NCBI RefSeq assembly: GCF_020080835.1
Contig: NC_058165.1
Location: 9,865,813 to 9,929,812 of the forward strand
Source of the DNA: Cotesia glomerata
Taxonomy: Eukaryota > Arthropoda > Insecta > Hymenoptera > Braconidae
Direction: 5' to 3'
Length of the DNA stretch: 64,000 bases
Part shown: in pieces, positions 12,463 through 25,300 of the stretch
Numbering within the stretch: position 1 is the stretch's first letter
Layout of the letters: the number at the start of each line of letters is the position of its first letter
Translations under genes and position numbers: made by a program
The notes under the pieces: generated by a model
Told to the model about the DNA's origin: nothing
The model's input: only the letters and a program-made list of their open reading frames with translations
The model's database searches: none

Positions 12463-14097
12463 ATGAATATGCTGAGGGACTTAGAAAACATGCCTAATCA
12501 TGTTTTCGGTCAGCATGATGACTGTCGAGATCATTATTGTGATGGGAATAAAACAGAAGCTAAAAATCACATGGATGAACTAATAAAAATAAATATGTGG
12601 AGCACTATATTGGGCTGTTTCGGTACTTGTATATCTGCCCCACTAGATTTTTTAATGAATTCCAATAACAATTCAGCGGAATCGTTTAACAATGTGGTTG
12701 CTTCTAAAAATTTCGCAAAACGTGTAGATTCTTACAAATGCGGTAGCTACACTTTCCGAGTCTGTTATTCAGTCATCCAATTTAATCCAAAAACGGCCAT
12801 GTGTGACGTTTATACCTCAATGGGAAAGAAAGTTCCAGATCGGTTGAGGCATATGGAAAATATGCGACGAAAGAAAGTTGAAAATAATGCACGTCGTGCA
12901 ACAGAGAAAGGCTTCCGAAATCGCCACCCGGAAACCAATTACTCCAGAAGTGACGCACATTATGGACCTGGTGCCAATCCGCCGATCATGTCACCTGAAG
13001 TATATCAAGCTAGATTCGGAGCTCACGAGCAGAAGTTGATGGCTTTACAAGCCGACAGAGTGAATATTGAGCGTAGAACTGTAGGCCAATCACGTTCAGT
13101 CGAGTGGCATACGACTCGTCGACTGTATTTAACAGCTTCTAATTTCAAACTTGCTTGCCAATGTCGAAAAATTTCGACTCAAAACAAAGCAGTTCGTGAA
13201 ATTCTCTATTCACCAATAGCAAATTTTCATCCTGCAATAAATCATGGTATCGTCAATGAGAGTCAAGCTCTTAGTGATTTATGCAAAGAGTTTGGCGTAC
13301 AAATTGATAAATGCGGATTTTTCATTGACGCAAATATTCTCGGCTTGGGCGCTACACCTGATGGCTTAATTGGTACCGATGGGATAGCTGAAATTAAATG
13401 CCCGTACACCATAAGGAACATAACCGTTGAAGAGGCTATTAACAATAATGTTGCGTGGTGCAAGCCTCATTTTGAACGCAATAAACCGAGAGAATTGTTG
13501 AAGAACAGTCCATATTATTATCAAATCCAGGGCCAACTTCACGTCACTGGAAGAAAATATTGTTTATTTTCGATATGGACTTTCAAAAATTCCTTGAGTT
13601 TGGTCATCCATTATGACGAAGAATTTTTTAACAAAAAAATGCTCCCCAAACTCACTAAATTCTATTGGACTCATTTGGTGCCTGAAATATTGAACCCAAA
13701 ATTACTATATTCTTCTTCGAATGATGATAAAGAAGTAGAGTATTCACATGACGTAGAAAACTCATCTACTATGGTATGGAAAGAAGTTGATGATGCCATA
13801 AAAGATTTTCTACTTTGTAGTAACCTTTCTAAGCCCTGTTCTCTTGCACCTACCATGAGAGTTCGTAAAATATTAGAAAAAAATAACAAGGATACTAATA
13901 AAAATGATAAAACTACCGATAAAAATAATAAAGATAAACCATCTGAAAAAATCCAACAGAAGATAATTGATATCATTCCGAATCCAGATCAAAATGAATC
14001 AATATTAGGGCAAGGTGAATTGAATGCTATTTATGAAGCTGAAATTGATAGTGACGGAGACGAAAATCAAAATTTACTGAAAGATTTTAATTTTTAA
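12463..14097 (+). CDS. Transposase tail fused to a YqaJ-type nuclease, intact 544-residue frame
   Basis: One uninterrupted frame fills the space between the inverted ends. Residues about 1-130 (HVFGQHDDCRDHYC, then NNNSAESFNNVV and CGSYTFRVCYSVIQFN) resemble the end of the Mutator/Kolobok-like transposases found in insect genomes, where the NNxAExFN glutamate would close the catalytic triad. Residues about 200-420 form a YqaJ/lambda-exonuclease-like PD-(D/E)xK domain with ATPDG (D300), EIK (E310, K312) and a YYYQIQGQLH motif; all expected catalytic residues are present. The tail is Lys/Asn-rich. The N-terminal DNA-binding and first catalytic parts of the transposase are missing, so the copy is probably not autonomous, though it keeps a complete nuclease. 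Whether it is expressed cannot be seen. Confidence 0.75.
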   Translation: MNMLRDLENMPNHVFGQHDDCRDHYCDGNKTEAKNHMDELIKINMWSTILGCFGTCISAPLDFLMNSNNNSAESFNNVVASKNFAKRVDSYKCGSYTFRVCYSVIQFNPKTAMCDVYTSMGKKVPDRLRHMENMRRKKVENNARRATEKGFRNRHPETNYSRSDAHYGPGANPPIMSPEVYQARFGAHEQKLMALQADRVNIERRTVGQSRSVEWHTTRRLYLTASNFKLACQCRKISTQNKAVREILYSPIANFHPAINHGIVNESQALSDLCKEFGVQIDKCGFFIDANILGLGATPDGLIGTDGIAEIKCPYTIRNITVEEAINNNVAWCKPHFERNKPRELLKNSPYYYQIQGQLHVTGRKYCLFSIWTFKNSLSLVIHYDEEFFNKKMLPKLTKFYWTHLVPEILNPKLLYSSSNDDKEVEYSHDVENSSTMVWKEVDDAIKDFLLCSNLSKPCSLAPTMRVRKILEKNNKDTNKNDKTTDKNNKDKPSEKIQQKIIDIIPNPDQNESILGQGELNAIYEAEIDSDGDENQNLLKDFNF

Positions 14098-14193
14098 TAC
14101 TAAATGCATGTTAGTATATAATAAAACCGCAAGTATACAATATATCTCACTACATAATGTAGATTTATTTATTTATAGACATCAAATAATAAA

Positions 14194-14900
14194 TCTAGAA
14201 TATAGCATTATATGCATGCCTTATAAAATAAACATTATCTAGAAAATATGAATAAATAAAGTATGTATAACTCACCATATTTGGTGATAAATTCAAATTA
14301 CATGAATGACTTCCGTTCCAGGGCTTATTGGTAACATTGCTTCTCTCTATCCCATGGTAACTACATTTGGAGTGTAACTTGCGAACTGCATTATCCACAA
14401 ATTTTGAAAATTTTTAACTTCCCGCTTTTTACACTGGGATCCCTTTGGGACCTCATAATATGTACGATACTGTTGTTTATGTTGAAACTTGGAAATGGTT
14501 TTCATAAAACTATTTAATTAATATTATTGTTTAAAATTTAACTAAAATGTGATTAAAATCTCCTAAAAATTCTACACGGAGCTGATCATTTCTTTTTTAG
14601 TGAATGGTAATAGTTTTTTTTAAAATAATTATTTTACACATGACATTTTTTTCCCATGTTTAACCTACAATTTACTTTTTTTCATTTTATGTAAGTATAT
14701 TTTAAATTTTACTATCTTCAATTATTATCAAATTGTAGCATTTTAATTTTTCTAACGACCAAATTCATTCCCCTATTTTTTTCTTAATTATAAAATTAAT
14801 TATTAATTTAATTCAATTTTAAGAATTTTAGTGCTACATTCTGACACCAGACGGCGCTTCGGTAGAAAAATTTTCAAATGGCAATTTAGGGAGAATGCCC
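14194..14900 (-). repeat. Right terminal inverted repeat of the TTAA transposon
   Basis: Reverse copy of 11727-12434 with scattered single differences (for example ATGAAAACC for ATTAAAAATC near 14500). It ends at the TTAA at 14901-14904. Confidence 0.8.
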
Positions 14901-14919
14901 TTAACGTGTGTAGTGCATG

Positions 14920-16062
14920 TGAAAACTACGTGAGCTTACTGTACACTGTACACACTGCACTGAAGATAAGTCTTTCAAAGTTGCTTCCTTTATCAATTGA
15001 AGTAGCCCAACAATATAGATCACTTTTTAAATATGTTCGTGTATTGATTATCGATGAAATTAGTATGATTGGAGCCGAGTTGTTGTCCCAAATAGATTCA
15101 AGGTTAAAGCAAATCACCGGTAATTTTGAAGTCCATTTTGGTGGATTAGATATAATTTTGATTGGTGATCTACGTCAACTACCGCCAGTTCGTGCTACCC
15201 CAATTTACAAACAAATAAAACGACAAATAGCAGGTTCAACACTATGGCGAGGGTTGAAATTTTTCGAACTAAACGAAGTTATGCGACAAGCTAATCAAAG
15301 TTTTGCAACAATATTAACAAAAATTGGTAATGGACAGTTGTTAGATCAGGAAGAGCTAGATTTAATTGAGTCACGGATTTACTCTGAAGAAGAAGCTGAG
15401 AGACTTTGTCCAGACGGTATACGATTGTTTTTAATAATCATTCAGTTGCTGAATACAACAATAAAATTTTGAATTCTATAGAAGAAAAAGTGAATTCAGA
15501 GGCAACTGATATATATATTGGATGTAGAAATGTTGAACAGCAAACTTCTATGCGTCAAAAATTACATAAAATGTCAACTATTGATACAGGAGGTTTGCCA
15601 TATCAAATTACATTGGTTTTGAACAAACCATACATGATAACAACTAACATCGATGTATCAGATGGATTAGCAAATGGTGCGACGGGAAAATTAATTTTCA
15701 TTGAATATAATGACAAAGGAGAGATAGGTCGTTTATGGCTAGAATTTCCAGAATCTCCAAAAATCGGAGAAAAATTGAGAAGAAAGGCAGCGGCATCAAT
15801 TCAACAAAAAGATCTTCATCCACTGGCAGTACCAATAGATCGCAGAACATCATCTATACCACTAGTACCTAATAAAACCGTTATTGTAAAACGTAATCAT
15901 TTCCCATTAGTCTCTGCATGTGCAATGACGATTCACAAGTCCCAGGGAGCTACTTTTGGTGAGATTGTATATGAATATGATAAATCACACGTTCAACAAC
16001 TCCTGTACGTCGCATTATCACGAGTTACATCAATAAACGGCTTATATCTCGTTTCAAAAAAA
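14920..16062 (+). pseudogene. Helentron PIF1-like helicase, C-terminal part, broken
   Basis: Reads LIIDEISMI (Walker B), then LIGDLRQLPPV (motif III) and FFELNEVMRQ in the frame of 14831-15472. A frame change near 15410 moves to 15406-16062, which holds the second RecA fold ending in TIHKSQGATF and YVALSRVTS (helicase motifs V/VI). The Walker A segment and everything before it are gone. Two stop codons in a row (16063-16068) separate this frame from the endonuclease that would normally follow in the same protein. The first part of the 14831 frame is inverted-repeat sequence of the inserted transposon and does not belong to the helicase. Confidence 0.75.
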
Positions 16063-16068
16063 TGATAA

Positions 16069-16923
16069 AAATTTTACCATGGCCGAAGAGCGTCAGTATC
16101 TACAATTGATCTACAACATGAATTTCGAAGGCTGAACTTGAATCGACTTGAGACAATTACAAATGTTTTATATGATTTCTTAAATAAAAGAAAAGGGATG
16201 TCACTGTTTACCTTTAACTGTCAAAGCTTACGAGCTCATGTACAAGATCTGCAACATGACAATATAGTGTCATCGTCAAATTTTTTAATTCTTTCGGAGA
16301 CATGGATGAATAATGAAGATATTGTAGACATTCCAAATTTTAATATTGTTGTTAATTACAAAAGACCACGTACGAGGGCAGGCGGAGTAGCAATTTATCA
16401 CAACGTAAATGATGGAGCCCGTGTTGTTACGCCACAAATGGATCTCAATGCACAACAGCTAGAATCATTGTCTGTTCAGCTTTCGAAAGTTGGAGAAATA
16501 TGTGCCTGTGAGAGCAGAAATGACCAAGGAGATTTAATTTTGATCGTAGCAATTTACATCTTTCCCAACCAATCAATAAAATCAGTTATTGAATTTATAC
16601 ATGAAAATTTGATCAAATATACCCCAGAGGTATCGCGAATTCTCAAAAAGAATTATGATAAAATTCCGATGATTTTAAGTGGGGATTTTAACATAAATTT
16701 TGCATCAGATACAGCGCTTCCTTTGATTGAGTTTCTCGATACAACATTTTATTTAAAAATGTGTAACAATCGCACTCAATCAACTACAAGATCAAAAACG
16801 GTAATAGATGCAGTGTTCCAAAGATATATCAACCAAATTGAAACTAAAATATTTGTATCGTATTTTAGTTATCATAAGCCTCTTGTATCATTTGTTGAAA
16901 CTGAAAATATGGAACTTGAGTAA
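16069..16923 (+). pseudogene. Helentron C-terminal endonuclease domain
   Basis: In frame with the helicase after two stops. It reads KFYHGRR, then FTFNCQSLRAH, LSETWM, an RAGGVAIY segment, LSGDFNINF and a final FSYHKPLVS. This is the endonuclease/exonuclease/phosphatase fold related to LINE apurinic endonucleases, which marks Helentrons among Helitrons. The D of GDFN and an H near the end are kept. The frame itself is open for about 285 codons up to the TAA at 16921-16923. Confidence 0.75.
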
Positions 16924-17939
16924 TAGATTATGTAACATATGTTAAATAAAATATAAAATATCTTTTAAAATTAATCAAAATACTTTCATTTTTGAACAAT
17001 TAAACTTTGTAATTATCCTACCCTTGTTATAAATATTCATCTCATTCTTTTGTCGATTCACTGAAGTTTCACTTCTATCGTGTGTGAATCGCACACACAC
17101 CTTTTTTTTTTAAATTGAATTTTTATTAAAATTTATTACGATATAACCGTACAAAGACAAACGAATTTTTCTTGTCACGTGAAAACTATAGCGCCACTTG
17201 ATAAAGCTAGATTTTTTTAGACTGCGTACGCATATAACAAGAAAAAAGGGCGCTGATATTTAAAAAAAAAAAAGTACTCTGTAAGAAATTACTTAATTAT
17301 AATTTTCTTTTTTTTTATCAGTTACACAATTTATTTTTTCTTAAAAAATGAATGAGCGTTATGAGGCGTGCACTTTTGGATTTTCCAAACTGTTTTTTTT
17401 GTATTCTGGGTTGAAGATAATTTACGAAAAATTGAAGCTTCAATCAGTCAAATTGTCAAGTTGCAATGTCGAGGCTTGTATGTTTCGGCAAGTAATTTAC
17501 AAGAATTTTTGTCACTCAAAGAAGATAGATTTATAAAATACCACGAAATGTGCCATCAAGAAATATTGAAAATGATTTATGAAAAAATACCAAACACAAC
17601 CACTTCACTTTATGATTTTATCGCTGAAAATGACAATTATTTGGCATCATGTGTAAACAATGACAATGTTAAAGGATTTGTGTTGTCAGATACAATCGTA
17701 AATCGATTTCCTATCTATGGATCTGCAGTAAGAGCTTATTTTTCAAGAGGAGTGAGGAGAAACTTTTTATTAGAAGAAAGCGTGAAAATTTTTGAAAATA
17801 ATTGGCCCTACACCTCTAACTTGCTGTCAAATTGTTTAGTATGTGTATTCGAGAATTTAAGTAACGATAATTTACATGAATTTATATGGATGTTCAAATA
17901 AGACAATGTATGATTAAATGTATTATACCACTTGAAAAA

Positions 17940-19300
17940 AAATATAATTGCTGATGAAAATAAAGAAAAATGAAAAAAATTTTTTGCATAAATTTTTCAA
18001 CTATAAATTAATTTATTGTTACATGTATTTTTTACAAACATATTTTTATATATACAGTGAATAATATTTATTATAATTTTATCGTGCTCAAAAAAATTAA
18101 AGAAAATAACAGGAAACAAGTTAAAACTACAAATTAATTTATTGTTTATTAATTTATTATTTTAAAATCATCATTTAAAATTCAAATACCCAAATTATTT
18201 TTCTTTTTGTATAATGTACAATGATTTTAAGTACATTTTATTGAGCATTATAAAAATGAATACTTTAGTATTCAATGGAAACAATATCTTTTAATTATTA
18301 TTATCAATTTATAAGACAAAAAAATACTATTTTAAATAATTATTATTAAAAAATAAAGCTATGGAATTATTTGTATTTTATTTTTTTGTTTTCAAATACT
18401 ATGTATTTCTTTAACGATTATAAATCGCAAGCTATCATCGTTTATATATTCTCATAAATATATAGATACTCAACTCATTCTTTTTCTACAAGCACGTAAT
18501 GTTATTTCACTCGTAAGCTTCAATTAATTAATTTATTAATTAATTAACTATCAGTTCATTACATATATACAACTGTTTTCTTCACGCAATGATTATTCAT
18601 AAAGTATGTACACATAACTTTGTCATAATATATTTTTATAAATATTTTCTTTTAACCATTAATATTGAACTTCTTTCATAATAATCAAATTATATTTTTC
18701 ATGCCAACTTAATTAATTATTTTTATATTTATATACATGAACTAATATTTATATATGTAAAGAAAGTTATCAGTTTTTGTTTTTTACTTTTTTACATTCG
18801 AATGTTTTAAACAATGAATAAAAAATTTTAATAAGACTTAATTTTCTTTATCTACTCGACAACTAATTGTTTCACAGTTGAAGTTGAATTTTTCTAATTT
18901 AATATTTTTCTTTTCGAAATTTTTTATAAAAAAGTTATTACCTTGAAAAAAAAAAAAAAAAAAAAAAAAACAAAAAAAATATAAAATTTATAGTTTATAA
19001 GTATCCCGTATACCGATAGATATTAAAAAATTAAACGATATTAATTTTTATTTGAATAATAAAATAATTACGTAAACGTGCTGATAACAAAAATCAATAA
19101 TTATAAAATTGATTTTTTTTCTATGTCTTTTAATGATTTGAATTTGATATTTAAATATTAAAACTGAAATTTTATGCTTATTACCTGTATAGTTGTGATA
19201 AATTTACAACTGTCAATTGACACAACAAAATAGTAAAATTAACAGTGATCACTTTTAACGAGGATTTGTATTGTAATTATTTGGTTGATATAACTAATGT
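17940..19300. other. AT-rich intergenic DNA, no gene seen
   Basis: Poly-A/T rich with long homopolymers (for example A run at 18945-18970). It likely contains the 3' UTR and polyadenylation region of the minus-strand gene that ends at 19308. Confidence 0.4.
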
Positions 19301-19307
19301 GACAATA

Positions 19308-22300
19308 CTATTCTTGACCGAAACCTTCAGTTTCTTCGATAGCATAATTCAATTTTTCCACCATTTGATCGTAACTTTTGTACGGTGGTAAATCCAACCG
19401 GTTAAAACAAGTATGTGATCTTGGTAACCAAGTATCCTTGCCAACTTTTTCAATACAAAATCGCTGAGGTCCATTACTTCCTATAATTTTTTATTAAAAA
19501 TTAGCCAGCTGTTAAAGTGTTCAATTAAGGGGTTACATAGGTTTCACGGTTTCAAAAAATTGATTTTTTTTGTTTATGACAATAATATTTATTTTATATA
19601 TTCAGAAATTATTTGTAATTTCCTATAATGAAATTCAAGGAATTAGAAATTAGATGTATGATTTTTGGAATTAGAAATTTTGGTAAATCTTGAAGAGTGA
19701 CATTTAAGGGGTTACATGGGTTACATGGTTTCAAAAAATCGTTTTTTTTATCTTATTAAATTCTACAACATCTCTAGAATATTGTCCTAAAGTTTTAAAT
19801 CGATCCAAATAATAGTTTCGGAGATACAGTTTTAAAAAGTTGCGCGCTCAAGGCGCTGTTGAATTGCCACTCAAATTTTTAAACGCGTTTTTCTCGTAAT
19901 CATGTTTTCAAAGACGGTACCCAAGATTTCTCGAGAACTACTCGACCGATCTTGATAAAATTTTAGACAGGTCTTTGAGATATAATTTACAAGGTCTGGA
20001 ACGAATGATTTTTTTTTTTCAATTACAACTAATTTAAAAAAAAAAATGCCGCGAAATTTTTGCCAAATTTTTAATTTTTTTGTAAAAACCTCTTCCAAAA
20101 ATCCAATTTTCATTTTTTTTCTTCGTTCAAGACTTAATTTGAAGTCTTAACTAAAGCACATTTTTTTTTTTTTTTTTTTTTTTTTTCATTTTAAATAATC
20201 CTGCTAGGAGTTCTGCGGATCACGCGGACGCATCTTTTTTCCGAGGGCTCGTCGGAAATGACGTCACATTAGCAGAGTTTTAAATATTTTTTTTTTAATT
20301 TCAGCAATCCCTTATTAAACATGTATCTTTGAGTCAGTAAATAGTTTAAATAAAATATTTCATTTTTTCTATTAAAAAAAAATTGTTGAAAATAGACCAT
20401 TTTTTCTCGAAAGAAACCCATGTAACCCCTTAACCAATAAATTTAAAATAAAATTATTAAAATAAATAACGTTACCCATTAATTCTGCAAAACCACCAAC
20501 AGGTACGCGGCAAGTTCCCGTAACAAATTGCAGTAATCTCGCTCTCTTTTCATTGTCTGTCGTCCGTACAAACTATAAAAAATTATACATTGACGATTTT
20601 CTGCATAATACAAGTATAAATAATCATAATAAACAATAAAAAAATTATTCATACCTGCCAGAACCACAATACTTGTTTACTATTCCTCGTGTAATGTCGG
20701 TAGATTGAATTACGTTGCCAATCATCAACGTCTATTTCCTGCATGCCACAAAGCATCAGTTCAAGTTCACGCTCGTCAAAATACTTGAGCCATTCCAATG
20801 GTACAACCGAATTAAAACCTTCCAAAAAGGCTTTTGTTTGTTCTTCGATACCTCGGGTCATTCTCCACTCTGTCATTAATCTAAAAGAATTCATTTCTAT
20901 AATTAATCGACAATTCATAAAAAATTAGTAATCTATATTATTAAGAGAATAAGAAAAATTTTGTGTCCAAGATAGTCATAAGATAAAATCAGTTTTTTTA
21001 GTGAAATTTAGTGTCATTGCAAACGTCTTGACTTGAATTTGTGCCTTTTCAAGGTTTTATTTCATTCTCAACGATAGTCAATTTATTGTGATAAGTATTT
21101 AGGCTGCATTCGAAAATGCTCTATCTCTAGATACATAATTAAGAAATTACCTTTTATCTTGTGAAATATTGACATTCTTAAAGATATAAGCTCATCCCGA
21201 TGTTATACTCATCGAGACCTTTCATTCGAGTACCCATATCAATTTTTCATATATTTTATTTATTTATACATATATATGAATATATGAAAAATATATCAAA
21301 ATGCACGTGGGTACTCAAATGAAAGCTCTTGATGAGTTTAACATCAGGATGAGCTTATATCTTTAAAAACGTCAATATTTAAGAAAGTACAGTGCAATTT
21401 AACAAAAGTCATTACTTAATAAAGCAAAATTTTAATTTTTTTTAGTTCACAAATCACGGCAGTCACATAGTGACTGCAAGGTTGCTAGTTATAAATAATA
21501 AATTTTAGTACCTCATATACTCTTCTTTGTTCTCTTCAACTACTCGGATTTTATCGCCGTTCTCTTTCAACTCATGATGAATAACTTGACCAAGTATCTC
21601 AAAATCTACGCTATAATACAATTCTAAACCACACTCGTCAATATTATTCTCCTTTATCCAGATAAGTGACTTGTAAAATTCTGGATCAATAGACTCAATA
21701 TCTTTCATTATTAATTTTTTATTCAACATCCGTTTGTAAAAAGGCATCGTAAATCCACTATAAATAAACCGTCCATGATATAAAGCCTAGAAAAAAAAAA
21801 ATCAATAAATTAGTTCAAATTTACTTTTATTTTAATCGAATCAATAGCGGTCATTTATTTTTTTCAAAGATTATATTTTATGCTCAAAAAAATATTAATC
21901 TATGACATTTAAATGAATTTTTTTGTACAAATTAAATATAAAAAAAAACTAGCCGAGCTTTACTTTAGAGTTTTACGATCAGTTATTCAAAATAATACAT
22001 TACCATTGCAATAAATCTACCGATGAATTTGAAATATTGCAGATGATCCGGATTGACATAAGACGCTGGATTTATTTGTAAACTATAATTACTTTTATTG
22101 GCATACTCAAAAAGACAGTACATTGGATTTAAAACTTCATGGCTCAATAAGAAAAACCACTCTCTAAAACCAGAAAATAAATTAATAAATATCTGGTTAA
22201 ATAATATAATAATAATAATGACAAAAAAAATTATAAACTTACCTTGAAACTCCACCATAATCGAGTCCCTCTTCACCTTTAAATATAATATACAACCTTC

Positions 22301-25300
22301 GTCTCAATGCAAAAGCCTCGGCATTCATTATTTGATGGTAAGAATCTTCAAAAAGCGTTTGCCTGCTTACACTAATTTTTATATGATTAGGTAATGCATT
22401 TGTTTGGCACAAGAATCTAAATTGCGACAATTTCCAACGGAAGGAACGTTCATATGCTCTTGGTACGCGATAAATACCTTTTGGTCTAAAAAAAACATCA
22501 AGTAAATAGAAGAAAAACTAAAAATGATACAGAAAAAAAACTCAATAATTACCCTTTAGGAGCTCCCGGTCTAGGATCTTGGAATGTAGTAGTACGTGTA
22601 TTATGATCAACAAAGTATCTAACACCGTCTTCAGTAAGCCGTATTTCCCAGCCATCAGGCAGAGGGGGTTCATCAATACCTGTTTCTTGTCCCTGAGTTC
22701 TAGGATCCTCCCATTGCGTCGTTCTATTTTTATGATTAACATAATAAACTCGTCCTTCTGGCTGTTTTCTGCGCTCCCACCCAGCCGGTAAAGGTCCAAG
22801 TGCGTCGTCTTCGTCGGTGGCAACACTTGTCGACGGACCGGCAACAACAGGCTGTCCACCAGCCTGTGGATAAAGAAACCTCTGGTTACCCTGCTGAACA
22901 ACAAACTGTCTCTCACCCTGCCACTGTTGGAAATGTTGAAGTCGCTCTGTATTAGGTCTCTGCCAAGTGGTGCTACGCGTGTTATGATCAACATAGTAAA
23001 TCCTACCACGCGGATCACGACGGACTTCCCAACCAGGTGGTAACGGTTGCGGTCTCTCCCAGGAAGTGCTGCGTGTATTATGATCGACGTAATACCTTCG
23101 TCCGTAGACATCATAGCGCATATCCCACCCAAGAGGTAAAGGTTCTTCGGCTGGTTCAACCTCAGCGATAGGTTGCGCAGCAGCTTCAGCTGGAGCCGGT
23201 TGAGTTATCGGATCATTTGGCATAAGCACCGTTATTGGTGCATTATCATACCGCTGCCGAGACACATCTGGTACCATCATTGATGTAATAGCCTGGGAAT
23301 TTTCATTACGTCGTTCTGCGAGTAATCTTAATCCAGATGCTGTATTAATTCCAGTGACTCCTCCGCTGGTTATCGTTACCGATGAATTATTGTCATCGCG
23401 GTTATTTTCTAATATCGGGAATGATGAAGTTGGATTATCACGTGACGTTACTTCACTGTGACGGTCAATTGCGTCATCTCGAGAATTCTCAATTGATAAA
23501 CGAGATGAAGGAGCTGAATTCTCATCCGATTGAGCTCCAGCTAATCCTACGGTGTGGATATCACAAGCATATTTAGGTAAGCGTGATCCAGCGACGCTTG
23601 ATCTTGACGATCCGTTACTGGACTCACCAGAAGTCCGGATAGATCCGACTACTGTTCTGGGTGCTGAAGATGCACTTTCGGCGAGCGGCGGCAACCTTGC
23701 AGACAAAACTGCGTTTCCCATTACGTTACGTGACGTTCCGTTGGCATTCACCATAACGGATTGCCCAAAATCGCTAGGTTCGTAAACTAAATACGGGCTG
23801 CGGTGTTGCGTGGGTGCTGTGTTTTCAGTCCCCTGGCCACGCATCAACGCCCGGATACCTCCATTTAATATACTGCGGTTATTTGCCGGATCGGCAGAAT
23901 TCGCAGCTGCTAATGGGTGCGAACCGATTGACGATGTACAAGCTGGTTGACGCATTTGCTCTATTACTGCTGGTGGTGTTACGGTGGACATATCAATTTT
24001 TAAACCATCGAACAGTGTTACTAATTCACCGACTTTGGCTAACTGCGAATCGTGTTTACTCTCGTTTATTAAATCTAGGGTCAACTCTAAGTTTTCAAGT
24101 TTACCGCTGTAATGCGATAAAATTTGAAACAGACTTATGCGTTTCTCGCCAATCATCGTATCCTTGCGAAACGTACTGTGATCTAATAAACGAAAGTGTA
24201 ATTGAGAGTATGGTGTCACGAGAATTGTAAACTCTTCGTTCCATTTTGGCTGATAAGTTGCTTTAGATACTTCTGTTTTTCGAGGACTTTTGTCGTCCAC
24301 GGAAAATTCCACGTAAGGATTTGGCTTTAGAAATGATGAACTACGCAGGATTGCAGCTTCAACTGAAAAATTTATTAATTTTATTTTTGTTAATATTTTA
24401 TTTATAAACAATTAAGAATCACCAGATAAAGAATCGAGTTTGAAGAAATTCAAGATTTTAAGTAAAAATTATTTTTAGTTAAATTGCTCGGTTGGAGTAA
24501 AAAGATTATATTTACATAAATTATTTTACTTGACAAAATTTAATTTCTATTTTTACACTTAGTCGATTAATTATGAGTATTAAATTGGATTTGAAAATTA
24601 AACTTACGATCAATAGTTGACATTTAGTTTTTATTAATATTTTTAATAATTAACTTGAATTTAAATTTACATAATTATTTCAGCGAGTAGCGTTAAAGCA
24701 AAAGTTATATTATATTTCAATAAAGAACACATTGCTTTATCAAATTAAAAATTTTTAGAAAAACAACTTTGCATAAAGTATCTGATTCGATTTTTATATT
24801 TATTTTTAAATTGGTTATTTTTTTTTAATTCGAATATCAAAAAATTAAGATTTTTTTTCTGTCATTTAAAAATAAATAAAATTGTATGAATTTATTTTGA
24901 ATTCTGAACTTCTCAAATATTTAACTTTCAAGATTTCGCAACTTGTAAACATTATAAAAGTTACCTGAGCTATGCTAACATTACAGAAGATTTTATCATA
25001 CTAAACTGACGCGGTGTTTCTTATTTCCTTTTAAAGAAACTAATGTTATCAAATGAACTCTAAACTAACAAATTGTTTAACACAATACATTTTCAACTAT
25101 CAACTATAATACTTACAATTTATCAACTTTATATTCAAACTAAAAAAAAATTATTAACGTTTCCAAGCATCCGATAATATTTTGATTTCTCTTTTCTAAA
25201 TCCTCAGTCCGGCGATTCTCATTAAAATCTCGAAGCAAAAATATAAAAATAATTATAAAGTAATAAACTTACTAGTAATACTGAGCTGATGAAATCCTGG

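Larger units (their letters stand above)
11727..14900. mobile_element. TTAA-flanked DNA transposon with 0.7-kb inverted ends (Kolobok-like)
   Basis: Target duplication TTAA at 11723-11726 and 14901-14904. The element starts GGGCATTCTCCC and ends GGGAGAATGCCC. The inverted ends span about 11727-12434 and 14194-14900 and differ at only a few bases. TTAA targets are used by piggyBac and Kolobok elements. The encoded protein does not look like piggyBac, and the G-rich ends and Mutator/Kolobok-like transposase tail make Kolobok my best guess. Only one gene lies between the ends. Confidence 0.7.
11055..17372 (+). mobile_element. Helentron (Helitron2-type) inserted in ankyrin copy 2
   Basis: The borders are set by the ankyrin comparison. 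The left end GCACGCCTCATAGCG and the right end CGTTATGAGGCGTGC are inverted near-copies, as expected for the subterminal inverted repeats of Helentrons. The left end continues into a small GCGCGAAGCGCG palindrome. The coding remainder is a PIF1-type helicase followed by an apurinic-like endonuclease, the domain order typical of Helentrons. The Rep part is absent from this copy. A second transposon (11727-14900) lies inside it, so about 3.1 kb is true Helentron. Confidence 0.7.
9017..17901 (+). pseudogene. Ankyrin-repeat protein gene, copy 2, split by insertions
   Basis: Direct duplicate of the gene at 3399-4717. Three blocks remain: 9017-9449 (start and first ankyrin repeats), 10668-11054 (middle repeats, for example VKLLLEIGFNVNVND) and 17373-17901 (C-terminal region ending NDNLHEFIWMFK, 3' flank also matching copy 1). 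The start is damaged: the ATG at 9017 is followed by TGA after two codons. Block 1 keeps the four bases lost from copy 1. The gaps are a probable solo LTR and a Helentron. The two copies have independent lesions, so the duplication came before both died. Confidence 0.75.

Noticed and set aside
24412..25272. Alternative Su(dx) start at 24411 (MFINKILTK...)
   Set aside because: That sequence is the end of intron 1 with a clear TTTTTCAG acceptor at 24363; the exon at 25327 gives a better family start.
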